DNA of 56,070 nt, taken from NCBI GenBank assembly GCA_023261645.1, contig JAHFOO010000008.1:1-56070 (forward strand), written 5' to 3'. Numbering within the stretch: position 1 is the first letter of the stretch; every line of letters starts with the position of its first letter. A program made the position numbers and the translations under genes. Positions 26,236-35,404 of the stretch are shown piece after piece. The notes under the pieces were generated by a model that saw only the letters and a list, made by a program, of their open reading frames with translations, was not told the origin of the DNA and ran no database searches. This DNA is from Candidatus Moraniibacteriota bacterium. Its GTDB lineage: Bacteria; Patescibacteriota; Minisyncoccia; Moranbacterales; UBA1568.

Positions 26236-27495
26236 ATGCTTCCACTCTATCCACTGGAACGCACAAGGAGGTTCCAGAAAAAACATATTTTCTTTTCGGC
26301 TCCGCTGATACTTGTCGCTCTAGGGAGTTTCTATTTCTTTATGCCTTTTTTCCATAAGGAAAGCGAGATGGCGATTGTTCCGAAAGAAGAATCATCAGTA
26401 CCGGAACTTTCAGAATGGGTGGATGAAAAACCGACTCTTGACGAAAAGGATATTCCGCAAAAAGAAGGAGAAGGAGGTCTTCCTTTTCTCCCTCCTCCTC
26501 CGCCCCCATCGATGGATCGGATGAAAAAACAGGGTTGTGTGGCCGATGGTTTTCTCTCAGGATATGGGGGAGACCTGAATAGTTCCATAGCGCTTATAAA
26601 CCGTTCGAAATGTTATTATCTGCATCGGGCACTCGAGACATGGCTCCGTCCGCCAGATTTCGAGTTAGCACGAAAAATACAATCAAAAGTCACAAGGCCG
26701 AATATTTTGTACGGTATGTTTATCGCGGAAGCCATAAGTACGAGTGTGAAGTACTATTATCCGGCAGAAAATCGTGATTTCAATTTCAGTGATATGTGTC
26801 GCAGTGGGAGTAAGAATTACTGGGGCGAACATACCTGTAAGCCATCACTTACGAAAGAAGAATATCGTAAATATGTAGAGTACATAGCGGAACAAGCTAT
26901 GGATATGGGCATACAGAGCTTTCTTTTCGGAGAAGTGTCCTATCAGGATGCAGGAGATTTGGGAGAGAGCGTGATGCCAGAAGTCATCGCGGGTATGCGT
27001 GAGTATGCCGATTTCCGCGGTATGAAAATTTTTATCGGTGCTCAAACCAATGACATCACCGACGAGAAATATCTACGTCTTTTTGATTATATCGAAGGCG
27101 GGGTCGGAGTGAGCGGAAACGGTACTGTCGAAAACGGACCCTGTTTCTCACGCTGGTGGCAGAAGCCAGGGGATTGGTGCTGGGCGCTTCTCTGGCATCC
27201 TCAATTCTCCAGTCGAGCGAACAATGTCCTTGTACACTTTGATTGGAGCGGGAAATGGGGAGATGATATGAGTGTTTTTACGCGGATGGACAAAAATGAT
27301 CGCGAAACGACATTGTATAATCTCTATACATCATTTACCGCCAGAGGTACAGGATTCCTGATGCCTGTTTTGGCGACGCTGTATAAGGACAATGGAGGCT
27401 GTCGAGGACCGAAGAAACGTTTTTATTCCGCCAGCGATAAATATTCTTGCCAGGATGAAGATGCTATCAATCGTATCCTCTCCGGGAGAGAATGA
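26236..27495 (+). CDS. Membrane-anchored exported protein of unknown function, possible glycosidase-like barrel
   Basis: 419 residues from the ATG at 26236; the earlier ATG at 26194 overlaps the -10 box. One N-terminal signal anchor (IFFSAPLILVALGSFYFFMP), then an acidic and proline-rich linker with seven consecutive-type prolines (LPPPPPPSMDRM), then a globular domain with several Cys and many aromatic residues. Alternating strand/helix segments such as MGIQSFLFGEVSYQD, MKIFIGAQTND and VLVHFDWSGKWGDD would suit a TIM-barrel hydrolase, but I cannot name a family or catalytic pair. Extracytoplasmic location is likely. Confidence 0.6.
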   Translation: MLPLYPLERTRRFQKKHIFFSAPLILVALGSFYFFMPFFHKESEMAIVPKEESSVPELSEWVDEKPTLDEKDIPQKEGEGGLPFLPPPPPPSMDRMKKQGCVADGFLSGYGGDLNSSIALINRSKCYYLHRALETWLRPPDFELARKIQSKVTRPNILYGMFIAEAISTSVKYYYPAENRDFNFSDMCRSGSKNYWGEHTCKPSLTKEEYRKYVEYIAEQAMDMGIQSFLFGEVSYQDAGDLGESVMPEVIAGMREYADFRGMKIFIGAQTNDITDEKYLRLFDYIEGGVGVSGNGTVENGPCFSRWWQKPGDWCWALLWHPQFSSRANNVLVHFDWSGKWGDDMSVFTRMDKNDRETTLYNLYTSFTARGTGFLMPVLATLYKDNGGCRGPKKRFYSASDKYSCQDEDAINRILSGRE

Positions 27496-27526
27496 TTTTT
27501 TCTTCGCTTTGAAAGAGAATTCTTGA

Positions 27527-27532
27527 TATAAT
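27527..27532 (+). promoter_or_regulatory. Extended -10 promoter for the RNHCP gene
   Basis: TGATATAAT: TATAAT at 27527-27532 preceded by TG with one base between. No good -35 at 17 bp. The start codon is about 33 nt downstream. Confidence 0.45.
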
Positions 27533-27564
27533 GAATCGTGTAAGATACTGTTTATTTTTTTGTG

Positions 27565-27888
27565 ATGCCTCTCTCTCAGGAAAAGAAATTTCAACGACGA
27601 AAAGAAGATTTCCAATGTGAAAACTGCGGAGCTATGATGTTCGGAGACGGATATACGAATCATTGTACGAAGTGTCTCTGGAGCAAGCACGTAGATATCG
27701 CTCCTGGGGATCGCTTGGCCCTCTGCGGAGGATTGATGGAGCCGATAGCCTTGAGATTGGAAAGTACCGGGTATATATTGATTCATCATTGCAAGAAATG
27801 CGGATACGAAAAGAAGAATAGAGGGGCAGAAGATGATGATTTTGAAGCTTTGATTGAGCTTTCCCGTCGATTGGCGAACAAGCAATAA
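27565..27888 (+). CDS. RNHCP domain zinc-binding protein
   Basis: 107 residues from the ATG at 27565. The domain pattern FQCENCG, NHCTKCLWSKHVD, PGDRLALCGGLMEPIAL, HHCKKCGYEKKNR and the DDDFEALIEL tail match the RNHCP domain (here NHCTKC replaces RNHCPxC). Four CxxC-type pairs suggest zinc binding. The function of the family is not established; RNA binding is often supposed. It lies 12 bp before the P-type ATPase. Confidence 0.8.
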   Translation: MPLSQEKKFQRRKEDFQCENCGAMMFGDGYTNHCTKCLWSKHVDIAPGDRLALCGGLMEPIALRLESTGYILIHHCKKCGYEKKNRGAEDDDFEALIELSRRLANKQ

Positions 27889-27900
27889 AAACAAAAGAAT

Positions 27901-30471
27901 ATGGAGTGGAAAAAGATAGCTTCGGAAGACGTCGCACAAGTCTTTTCGGAACTTGAGAGTCAGGAATCAGGTCTTTCAATCAAAGTTGCTGAAGAGCGAT
28001 TGCGTGCTCTTGGAGAAAATAGTGTGAAGGAGAAATCGACCTCACTTTTTGAAATGTTTAAACGACGCCTGCATTCTTCTTTTCTGTACCTCCTCCTCGG
28101 AGCGGCCGGACTTTCTTATTTTTTGGATGATCGGATAGAATCCGGTCTTATCCTTCTGTTCATTCTCATCAATATCGGCCTGGAAATGTATCAAGAGTAT
28201 CGTGGAGAGAAGGCTGTAGAGCTCCTCAAAAAATATCTCGTGGTACATACTCGGGTGAGACGAGGCGCTACGGTGATGAATATAGAAAGTGAGAACGTTG
28301 TTCCTGGAGATATTGTCCTTGTCGAGGCGGGAGACCGTCTGCCGGCTGATATGCGCTTCACCGCTTGTTTCGGTCTTGCTCTTGATGAAAGCGTGATGAC
28401 AGGCGAATCAATCGCTGTACAGAAAAAGAGTACGCAGCTCCCTACCTCTCCAGCTGAAATGTTTGAAGCGGAGAATATCGGATTTGCAGGAACCATCATA
28501 ACAGCCGGGCGAGGGGAGGGTATCGTTTTTGCAACGGGCGATAAAACAGCTCTGGGGGATATTCAGGCGATCGTCACAGAGCAGAAGCACGAAACAGGCT
28601 TCGAAAAGAGCCTTGCAGAGTTCAGTCGTTTCATCGTGAAGTTCGTTATCGTAACATTGGTGTTGGTATTTCTTGCAAATATATTCATCAAGGGAGAAAG
28701 CGTGAATATCACGGAATTACTCATTTTTTCTCTGGTGCTCGCCGTATCAGTCATCCCGAATGCATTGCCGGCGATTGTTACTGTGGCGCTTTCTCGTGGT
28801 GCGATCCAGCTCGTGCACAAAAAGGTCATCATCAAACGTCTTTCAGCTATCGAAGATCTCGGAAGTATTGAAATCCTTTGTACCGATAAGACAGGGACAC
28901 TTACTGAGAATATCCTCTCCGTGAGTCAGGTGCAATCTTCCGATAAGCGACGATGTCTCTCTCTCTCGATGATTGCCTCTCTCTCGGCACCGCTCCATCA
29001 GAAAGATTTGCATGATGCTTTCGATAAGGCATTGTGGAAAGAGCTTTCTCCGCTCGAACGATCATCCGTGAAGAATGTACGACGAATCGATACCATCCCC
29101 TTTGATCCGGAACGGAGACGGAACAGCGTTTTGGTGGAAAGTCAAGCAGGTGAAAGAGAAATCATCGTACGAGGCGCACCTGAGGAAATATTACGTCTTT
29201 CGCATAATGTCGATTCTTTCGCCATCCGAAAATCTCTTGAGTGGATGAAGGAGAGGGGCATTCTCGGAGAACGAGTGTTGGCTGTTGCGAGACGATCCTT
29301 TCCTGTAAAACGAGAGTACACTTTGTTCGAAGAACAACAGCTCGAATTCGTAGGACTGATTTCTTTTCTTGATCCTCTCAAAAAGACGACCAGAGAAACG
29401 TTGATGAAGGCGAAAGCTCTCAATGTGCAGGTGAAAATTCTCACTGGTGATAGTAAGGAAGTGGCGGGTGCTGTCGGTTATGCTGTCGGACTATTGCGAC
29501 GCCCAGGAGACGTGATAACGGGGAGCGACCTTTCGATGATGAAGTATGTAGAAAAACGGCGAGTGGTACTCTCGAACACTGTTTTTGCGCGTATTTCCCC
29601 GAGAGAGAAATATGAGATCATCAAGATATTGCAAGAGAAATATGAAGTCGGTTTTTTGGGAGAGGGCATTAATGACGCGCCAGCACTTCAAACGGCTGAC
29701 GTCGGACTTGTGGTAGCAGAAGCATCAGATGTCGCTCGCGGGGCTTCTGATGTCATTTTGCTCGAGAAGAGTCTCGATACGGTTATTGATGGCATAAAAG
29801 AAGGGAGAATAATTTTTGCGAACATCTTGAAATATCTCAAAATCACACTGACATCCAATTTCGGTAATTTCTATTCCGTAGCCGTAGCTTCTCTTTTTCT
29901 TCCGTTCGTTCCGCTCCTCCCTGTACAGATACTTCTCCTCGATCTCCTTTCGGATTTTCCGATGATTGCTATCGCGACGGACACCGTCGATACGGAAGAA
30001 TTGGAACAGCCAAAAAAATATCAAGTGCACTCCGTTATTTTGGCTGCCACACTTTTTGGCGTCGTAAGCTCTGTCTTCGATTTCATTCTCTTCGCAAAAT
30101 TTTATCATACGAGCGAAGCGACACTTCAGACGGCTTGGTTCCTCCTCAGTATCGCGACAGAAGTGATCTTGGTGTATTCTCTTCGTACTAGGAGACCATT
30201 CTTCCAATCGAGAAAGACCCCTCTTTTTCTCGGATCACTTTCTCTTTTCATAGTGGCGCTTGCTTTTTCTCTTCCGTTCACTCCGTTGGGAAAGGATATG
30301 TTTCTTTTTGCACATCCGACGGCACAGATGTTCCGTACAGTCATACTTCTTATACTTGGTTATTTCATAATGACTGAAATCGTGAAGCATTTTTATTTCC
30401 AGTATTTTCATGAATACTCGGAGAAGAAATCAACTCGGTTCAATAGAAAAAGACAGTTTGCGAAAGTATAA
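27901..30471 (+). CDS. P-type cation-transporting ATPase (P3B/Mg-type-like)
   Basis: 856 residues. Actuator motif TGES, phosphorylation site CTDKTGTLT, nucleotide-domain signatures and the hinge GEGINDAPALQTADVG are intact, with about ten transmembrane helices. The stretch before the phosphorylation site (KVIIKRLSAIEDLGSIEILC) resembles MgtA-type magnesium ATPases, but the M4 ion-binding segment reads IPNALP rather than PEMLP or PEGLP. Cation specificity is therefore uncertain. It is followed 3 bp later by the nuclease gene. Confidence 0.9.
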   Translation: MEWKKIASEDVAQVFSELESQESGLSIKVAEERLRALGENSVKEKSTSLFEMFKRRLHSSFLYLLLGAAGLSYFLDDRIESGLILLFILINIGLEMYQEYRGEKAVELLKKYLVVHTRVRRGATVMNIESENVVPGDIVLVEAGDRLPADMRFTACFGLALDESVMTGESIAVQKKSTQLPTSPAEMFEAENIGFAGTIITAGRGEGIVFATGDKTALGDIQAIVTEQKHETGFEKSLAEFSRFIVKFVIVTLVLVFLANIFIKGESVNITELLIFSLVLAVSVIPNALPAIVTVALSRGAIQLVHKKVIIKRLSAIEDLGSIEILCTDKTGTLTENILSVSQVQSSDKRRCLSLSMIASLSAPLHQKDLHDAFDKALWKELSPLERSSVKNVRRIDTIPFDPERRRNSVLVESQAGEREIIVRGAPEEILRLSHNVDSFAIRKSLEWMKERGILGERVLAVARRSFPVKREYTLFEEQQLEFVGLISFLDPLKKTTRETLMKAKALNVQVKILTGDSKEVAGAVGYAVGLLRRPGDVITGSDLSMMKYVEKRRVVLSNTVFARISPREKYEIIKILQEKYEVGFLGEGINDAPALQTADVGLVVAEASDVARGASDVILLEKSLDTVIDGIKEGRIIFANILKYLKITLTSNFGNFYSVAVASLFLPFVPLLPVQILLLDLLSDFPMIAIATDTVDTEELEQPKKYQVHSVILAATLFGVVSSVFDFILFAKFYHTSEATLQTAWFLLSIATEVILVYSLRTRRPFFQSRKTPLFLGSLSLFIVALAFSLPFTPLGKDMFLFAHPTAQMFRTVILLILGYFIMTEIVKHFYFQYFHEYSEKKSTRFNRKRQFAKV

Positions 30472-30474
30472 TCT

Positions 30475-31053
30475 ATGACAAGAAGACAAAGTATTTTCCT
30501 CCTTCTGACGCTTTTTTCGGGTGTAAGCGTCGTGGTCATACTGCTGGTTCAAAATATCTCAGAACAAAGCGTATTTTCTTCTGTGGCAAGGTGGAAAACA
30601 AGTCTGGGAACGAATTTTTTCGGGCAGAAAGTAAACGATAGCGATGAAACGTTCTTGGTAAAAAGAGTTGTGGATGGCGATACGATAGAACTGGAGAATA
30701 AAGAAAAAGTCCGTTATATCGGTATTAATACGCCAGAAAGTGTCGATCCAAGAAGAAAAGTCGAGTGTTTCGGCAAGGAGGCATCGATATACGACAAGGA
30801 GCTCGTCGAAGGGAAAAGAGTACGACTCGTAAAAGACGTTTCTGATCGTGATATGTATGGACGTTTGCTCAGATTCGTCTATCTGGAAGATGGAACATTC
30901 GTGAATGAAGTGCTCATACGAGAAGGATACGCTTTCGTTTCGACCTATCCGCCGGATGTTACCAATCAGGATGTCTTTCGTCAGGCAGAAAGAGAGGCGA
31001 AGAATGAAAAGCGCGGTTTGTGGAGCGAAACTACCTGTAATGGAAAAAAATAA
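30475..31053 (+). CDS. Exported thermonuclease (staphylococcal nuclease family)
   Basis: 192 residues: an N-terminal signal anchor (FLLLTLFSGVSVVVILLV), then an SNase OB-fold. Catalytic-site pieces are VVDGDTIEL, YIGINTPES (calcium-binding Asp replaced by the usual T/E pattern), and DRDMYGRLLRFVY with the catalytic arginine. Known activity: calcium-dependent DNA/RNA hydrolysis outside the membrane. In reduced-genome bacteria it could scavenge nucleic acid; that is inference. Confidence 0.88.
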   Translation: MTRRQSIFLLLTLFSGVSVVVILLVQNISEQSVFSSVARWKTSLGTNFFGQKVNDSDETFLVKRVVDGDTIELENKEKVRYIGINTPESVDPRRKVECFGKEASIYDKELVEGKRVRLVKDVSDRDMYGRLLRFVYLEDGTFVNEVLIREGYAFVSTYPPDVTNQDVFRQAEREAKNEKRGLWSETTCNGKK

Positions 31054-31103
31054 AAATACTGAGAATAACGGACGTTTGCTTCACTCATTTTGTTTGATAA
31101 TAA

Positions 31104-31143
31104 AAAGTGCCCGGCATCCTCGTAAGGAGCCGGGCTTTTTTCT
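31104..31143. terminator. Bidirectional terminator
   Basis: GCCCGGC (31109-31115) pairs with GCCGGGC (31129-31135), extended by TCC/GGA past one bulged A. TTTTTT follows on the plus strand and an A-run precedes it. It separates the converging nuclease and 31171 genes. Confidence 0.85.
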
Positions 31144-31170
31144 GACGACGATGCGTCAACGGAGTGATAA

Positions 31171-31524
31171 TCAGCAGGCAGTGCAGTAGTAAATGTGACC
31201 ACGTGTGATAAGGCGTCCGTTATTGGCATCGTGCATATTCAGATGACAATGATGCCTGCCTGAAGCTGAGTGACAGATATCCGGATTGCAGACATCTTCA
31301 ATAGATTTTCTCTTGAGCTCCGCTTTTCTCAGAGCGGCCCGTACTGTCGTCATTACTGAGCTTTTGTTATACAGACGCTCAGAAATCTGTGCCTGGGCGA
31401 TTGCTCTTTTTGCATCTTCCTCGGCAATCATCTGTTCATCGATGCCAGGGTGACAAGGAACATTGATCGGAATGTGATTACAACCGATTGTCTGAAACGC
31501 TGTCGCACGAAATTCGTGTGTCAT
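31171..31524 (-). CDS. Cys/His-rich small protein, 117 aa
   Basis: Begins MTHEFRATAFQTIGCNHIPI. AGGAGA lies 7 nt before the ATG on the minus strand, a clear ribosome-binding site, which is why this start is preferred to the longer frame up to 31683. The middle is helical and Ala-rich (EEDAKRAIAQAQISERL); the last 40 residues hold CNPDIC, GRHHCHLNMHD and YYCTAC, an arrangement of Cys and His suited to metal binding. No family recognised. Like the 15853 gene, it is an isolated minus-strand gene with its own terminator and strong ribosome-binding site. Confidence 0.7.
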   Translation of the reverse strand: MTHEFRATAFQTIGCNHIPINVPCHPGIDEQMIAEEDAKRAIAQAQISERLYNKSSVMTTVRAALRKAELKRKSIEDVCNPDICHSASGRHHCHLNMHDANNGRLITRGHIYYCTAC

Positions 31525-31640
31525 TTCTTCTCTCCTATTGTTGTGAACTCTTTTGACTTCGTTTGAAGCCTGCGTAACAAAAAACGGCGTGCCGTTTCTT
31601 GTTACCGTTTTTATACCACGGCGAAGTTTTTTGTGCAATA

Positions 31641-33386
31641 CTATTCTTTGGACGCAATCAGTTGTCCAAAAAGGGTGACGCATTCATCAGGTGTTTTCGC
31701 TCCGAGAGAACCATCGATCCGGTGTTCGAGTGTGACAGTACGAGCTTCCACCTCTTTGTCTCCAATGATGATGAGATAGGGGATTTTCTGTACCTTGGCA
31801 TTTCGTACGCGTTTGCCGAGAGATTCATTGTCGAGATCGAGGTCAACGCGGATATCACGCTTTTTGAGTACGTCGGCTATTTCTTTGGCATATGCCTGAT
31901 GGCTTTCTCCTATAGGAAGGACGACCACCTGAACCGGCGCAAGCCAGAGAGGAAAAGCTCCGGCATAATGCTCGATGAGAATCCCCATAAATCTGTCCGG
32001 CGAACCGATGAGAGCACGATGAATCATTACCGGTGTCTTCTCTGTACCATCATTGTCAGTATAGACCAGGCCGAATCGTTTCGGTTGATTGAAATCGAGT
32101 TGTACGGTAGAAATCTGCCATTCCCTCCCGAGAGCATCAACGGCCATAATATCAATCTTTGGACCATAGAAGGCGGCTTCGCCCTCTGCTTCTTTGTGAG
32201 TGATATTTTTCTCTTGCAAAAGTTTGCGCATAATCGATTGCGAGCGTTCCCAGACACTGTCGTCTCCGAGATATTTTTCTTTTTTCTCTGGATCACGGAG
32301 AGAGAGACGCATCCAATAGTCGATCTTGTATGTCGTGAGAGCAGTATCAATAGCAGTGAGTATGTTTGCCATCTCTTCTTCTATTTGACTTTCCATACAA
32401 AAAACGTGTCCATCATCTTGTGCGAATGAACGCAATCGGGTAAGTCCTGAAAGTTCACCGGGACGTTCATCGCGGTAGAGATTGGCGAAATCAGAGTAGC
32501 GGATAGGCAAGTCGCGATAACTGCGAGGCCGAGAAGCATAAATTTGTGTATGTTGCGGACAGTTCATAGGTTTCAAAAAATAGTCCTCGTCGCTGTACTG
32601 CGATCGCACAACGAGCATATCCTCCTTGTATTTGTCATAATGGCCGGAGATTTTGAAAAGTTCCGCCTTGTTTATGTTCGGAGTGTGAACCTCTTCGAAT
32701 CCGAGACTGTGATTCAACTCACGTGAGAAACCGATGATGGCATTGCGAATGATATTTCCTTTGGGAGTGAACATCGGCATTCCAGAGCCCACGAGATCAG
32801 AAAATACGAGCAAGTCCTGTTCTTTGGCAATTTTTCTGTGATCACGTTTCTTGGCTTCTTCTTGCTTTGTGAAGTACGTCTTGAGTTCTGCTTCAGTAGC
32901 GAAGGCTGTCCCATAGATACGAGTGAGCATCGGATTTTTCTCATCACCACGGAAATAAGCACCAGCCAGATGAGTGATGGCAAATGATTTGGCATCGATT
33001 TCACCGGTATTCTCGACGTGCTTTCCTTCGCACAAATCGACGAAGTCACCGGTGGAATAGAGACTGAGAGTCTCACCACTTTTTTCGATGTCATCGATGA
33101 TGGCAAGTTTGTAGGGATTGTCGGCAAACTGTTTTCGAGCTTCCTCTACCGAGATCTCCTTTCGTATGAATGGGAGCTTTTTGTTGATCTGTTTGCGTAT
33201 CGTTTTCTCGAAGGCTTTCAAATCCTCCGGAGCAGGGGTCTTGCCAGTGCTGAAATCGATATCGTAATAGAAACCGTTCTCGGTGACTGGGCCGACGGAA
33301 AGTTTGGCATCCCGATCGTGTTCGAGAGCTGCTATGGCGAGCAGATGAGCCAAAGAATGACGTATATTATAGAGTTTTTCTTCCAT
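31641..33386 (-). CDS. thrS: Threonyl-tRNA synthetase (lacking the TGS domain)
   Basis: 581 residues from the ATG at 33384-33386 (MEEKLYNIRHSLAHLLAIAA). It starts directly in the N2 editing domain (HSLAH metal motif), without the usual N-terminal TGS domain of about 60 residues. The class II core has motif 2 in YRDERPGELSGLTRLRSFAQDD and the zinc-binding Cys in LKPMNCPQHTQIY; the HGTP anticodon domain is C-terminal. On the minus strand TTTACA and TATACT, 17 bp apart, end close to the ATG, so the mRNA is nearly leaderless. Confidence 0.93.
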   Translation of the reverse strand: MEEKLYNIRHSLAHLLAIAALEHDRDAKLSVGPVTENGFYYDIDFSTGKTPAPEDLKAFEKTIRKQINKKLPFIRKEISVEEARKQFADNPYKLAIIDDIEKSGETLSLYSTGDFVDLCEGKHVENTGEIDAKSFAITHLAGAYFRGDEKNPMLTRIYGTAFATEAELKTYFTKQEEAKKRDHRKIAKEQDLLVFSDLVGSGMPMFTPKGNIIRNAIIGFSRELNHSLGFEEVHTPNINKAELFKISGHYDKYKEDMLVVRSQYSDEDYFLKPMNCPQHTQIYASRPRSYRDLPIRYSDFANLYRDERPGELSGLTRLRSFAQDDGHVFCMESQIEEEMANILTAIDTALTTYKIDYWMRLSLRDPEKKEKYLGDDSVWERSQSIMRKLLQEKNITHKEAEGEAAFYGPKIDIMAVDALGREWQISTVQLDFNQPKRFGLVYTDNDGTEKTPVMIHRALIGSPDRFMGILIEHYAGAFPLWLAPVQVVVLPIGESHQAYAKEIADVLKKRDIRVDLDLDNESLGKRVRNAKVQKIPYLIIIGDKEVEARTVTLEHRIDGSLGAKTPDECVTLFGQLIASKE

Positions 33387-33453
33387 ATCATTGAGTATAG
33401 TAGTTTTTGATGACAATGTAAATTATAAGAATTGCGAGCATTATTTACAGTTA

Positions 33454-33601
33454 TTTCTTCCCATTTTCTTTTGAGAGCACATTCGCTTCACCCAGCCGTT
33501 CCGCTCATTCCTGTTTCCCCTTCGCTCTTTTTGCTTTTGAAAAGCAAAAAACCATGCCCGCTTCAGGAAAACAAGTCTCTCAAATGAAAATGGGAAGAAA
33601 C
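33454..33601. repeat. 148-bp nested palindrome (three-way-junction repeat, copy 3)
   Basis: Outer arms 33454-33477 and 33578-33601 are 24-bp inverted repeats with one mismatch. Read on the minus strand, an inner stem TTCCTG/CAGGAA encloses GCGGGCATGG and a hairpin TTTTTGCTTTT-CAAAAGCAAAAA-type stem. The TCTTTTGAGA end of the plus-strand outer arm equals that of copy 2. It fills the gap between the DUF4012 gene and thrS. Confidence 0.75.
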
Positions 33602-33650
33602 ATGATAGGAAACGAATGATAAATAACACTGTTTATTCTTAGATGCAAAT

Positions 33651-35063
33651 CTATTTTTTCTCTTCTACAGTTTGAATAGAGAAGTTGAGATCTTTCTTCA
33701 ATTCAGTGGTTTGATCGTAGGTCTTCCCGTCTTTGGTTTTGAGATGGACAGTGACAGGAATCGTGCCGACGCCGGATTGCTTCTGAATCAGGAGATGATA
33801 ATTTTCTGAAGTGATCGTATCGGGGAGTTCATAGGTGAGAGTGGTATGGACGTCGCTTTGTCCGATTTCGACATCCACGAATCCATCGAAATATGTTTTA
33901 TTGAAAGCCGTCTTGGTCGTCACGGCATTGATCATCGAGCGAGTGAGAAATACCGATCCTTGCGGAACATAAGCGCGGAGATAGGTGTGGTAGTCGCTGG
34001 TACGCCAATCACCATGAGGAGCGGTATTCTGATATGTATAGACGACTGTTCCTGTTGGTTTTTCTCCGGTGAAATCAGCCGTGTATTCGAGTGATCGTTT
34101 GATGTAAAAATCCGTTTTGAGCGCTCCCATATTGGCATCGACAAGCATCAAATAATCATTGTTCCAGTCTTTGGAAACACTTCCATCCCAATGGACGCTT
34201 TCCACGAGTGATTGAAGAGCAGGATCTTTGAAGTAGAGCATTACGTCTTTGTTGCGCAGTTCTGTCTGTACGAATTCTGCCAGTTTCGGGATATTGGAAA
34301 CGGTCACTGCCCGCTTCATAATTTCCGCGGCGATCTTCTTCATAATCGATTTTCGTGCCTGTTTGAGTTCTGCAGGAACGTCCTCTCCGAGATATGCTCT
34401 TTCGACACGATCTTCCAATTTATAGGCTCCATCAGTACTGGTATAGACGTTGGAGTCCCCGGGAATCTGGATAGGACCGGTGAGAGCCAGGATATTATTG
34501 AAAGTGAGAGAGTTGACGGCGATAACACCATCAAATGCTTCTCGTCCTCCGGCAAGGCGATAAAAATACTGTGCCTTTTCGGCGTTGGTCGGAAAATCGG
34601 GTGAAAAGTTGGAATCGCGGAATTTCCATTTCTTGAGTTGTATCTTGCGATCGAACGGATAGGGAGTGGGTATATCGGCGGTGATACGCTGATCGAGGAG
34701 ATTGGCATCTTCGACAAGTGTCGATGTCACTTCGCCATTTTTCGTTTTGACGATGGCGTACTGTCCGAGGAATCCTCCGCCCGGACGGAGCTCGTCGCTA
34801 TTTTGGAGGAGGATAAGGAATGTGTGGGTTTGATCGTCTTGCTTGGTTATGGCTTCGACGAGTTTGTTTACCACGTCGATTTCTTTTTTCGTATCAGGAG
34901 CGATAGGGAGAAGTTGTGAGACCTTTTGGAAAAGATTGAAAGAATTCGCTGCGAATTCTGTCTTATGCGTTTGAGCATAAGAAAACAAAAAAAAGCCTCC
35001 TCCAAGAACGAAGGTAAGGATGGCGATAATGATAATACGTTTGCGGGTAAAAAACGAGAGCAT
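33651..35063 (-). CDS. DUF4012 domain-containing membrane protein
   Basis: 470 residues. A signal anchor (IIIIAILTFVLGGGFFLFSY) is followed by the DUF4012 signature LILLQNSDELRPGGGFLGQY and IVKTKNGEV, then a beta-rich extracellular region. The family is common in Patescibacteria and Actinobacteria near polysaccharide genes; molecular function is unknown. It is followed on the same strand by the palindrome copy 3 and thrS. Confidence 0.85.
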   Translation of the reverse strand: MLSFFTRKRIIIIAILTFVLGGGFFLFSYAQTHKTEFAANSFNLFQKVSQLLPIAPDTKKEIDVVNKLVEAITKQDDQTHTFLILLQNSDELRPGGGFLGQYAIVKTKNGEVTSTLVEDANLLDQRITADIPTPYPFDRKIQLKKWKFRDSNFSPDFPTNAEKAQYFYRLAGGREAFDGVIAVNSLTFNNILALTGPIQIPGDSNVYTSTDGAYKLEDRVERAYLGEDVPAELKQARKSIMKKIAAEIMKRAVTVSNIPKLAEFVQTELRNKDVMLYFKDPALQSLVESVHWDGSVSKDWNNDYLMLVDANMGALKTDFYIKRSLEYTADFTGEKPTGTVVYTYQNTAPHGDWRTSDYHTYLRAYVPQGSVFLTRSMINAVTTKTAFNKTYFDGFVDVEIGQSDVHTTLTYELPDTITSENYHLLIQKQSGVGTIPVTVHLKTKDGKTYDQTTELKKDLNFSIQTVEEKK

Positions 35064-35335
35064 AGAGACAAAAAAGAGGAAATTAAATACTTTCCCAGTG
35101 TATCAGGAGTAGAGCTATTTGGAAAGTTTACCCCGTTACATATTTTGAACACATTTTGCTTATATACATAGTGTAAGACGCAGTCGCTCATAAATCCTAG
35201 TTTACAATTTGCTGAGTCTTTCTGAATATGTAATTGGGGCTTGCTCGTATAGTGGTGGATGCATTACAATAGAGCCATAAAGAACTGCGGGTAGAGGACT
35301 TGTCTGCCGTAGGCAGGCTTCCTAAGGAAATATTT
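35064..35335. other. Non-coding stretch with tRNA-like and GC-palindrome pieces
   Basis: No supportable gene. It holds a possible promoter (TTGCTC 35252 region, 18 bp, TACAAT), a D-arm-like run GCTCGTATAGTGGTGGAT resembling the tRNA pieces that follow, and the mini-palindrome CTGCC-GTA-GGCAG (35304-35316). It may be the remains of a tRNA array. Confidence 0.4.
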
Positions 35336-35395
35336 GCGAGATTAGTATAATGGTAGTACACGACTCCGCCAGAGGCGGATAAACTTCCCTGGTGG
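35336..35395 (+). pseudogene. Decayed tRNA-like sequence interrupted by a GC mini-palindrome
   Basis: GCGAGATTAGTATAATGGTA then GTACACGAC matches the acceptor 5' strand, D arm and start of the anticodon arm of a tRNA-Gly-like molecule, and CTTCCC reappears further on. TCCGCCAGAGGCGGA (35365-35379) sits where the anticodon stem should continue, and no matching T arm or acceptor 3' strand follows. It is probably a tRNA-Gly relic; alternatively only a chance D-arm resemblance. Confidence 0.4.
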
Positions 35396-35404
35396 TTTTA
35401 TAAA

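Noticed and set aside
31599-32429. Plus-strand frame of 276 codons opposite thrS
   Set aside because: It is the complement of well-conserved ThrRS sequence.
33441-33629. Minus-strand ORF across the 33.5-kb palindrome
   Set aside because: It lies entirely within the inverted repeat and its flanks, with skewed composition and no start context.
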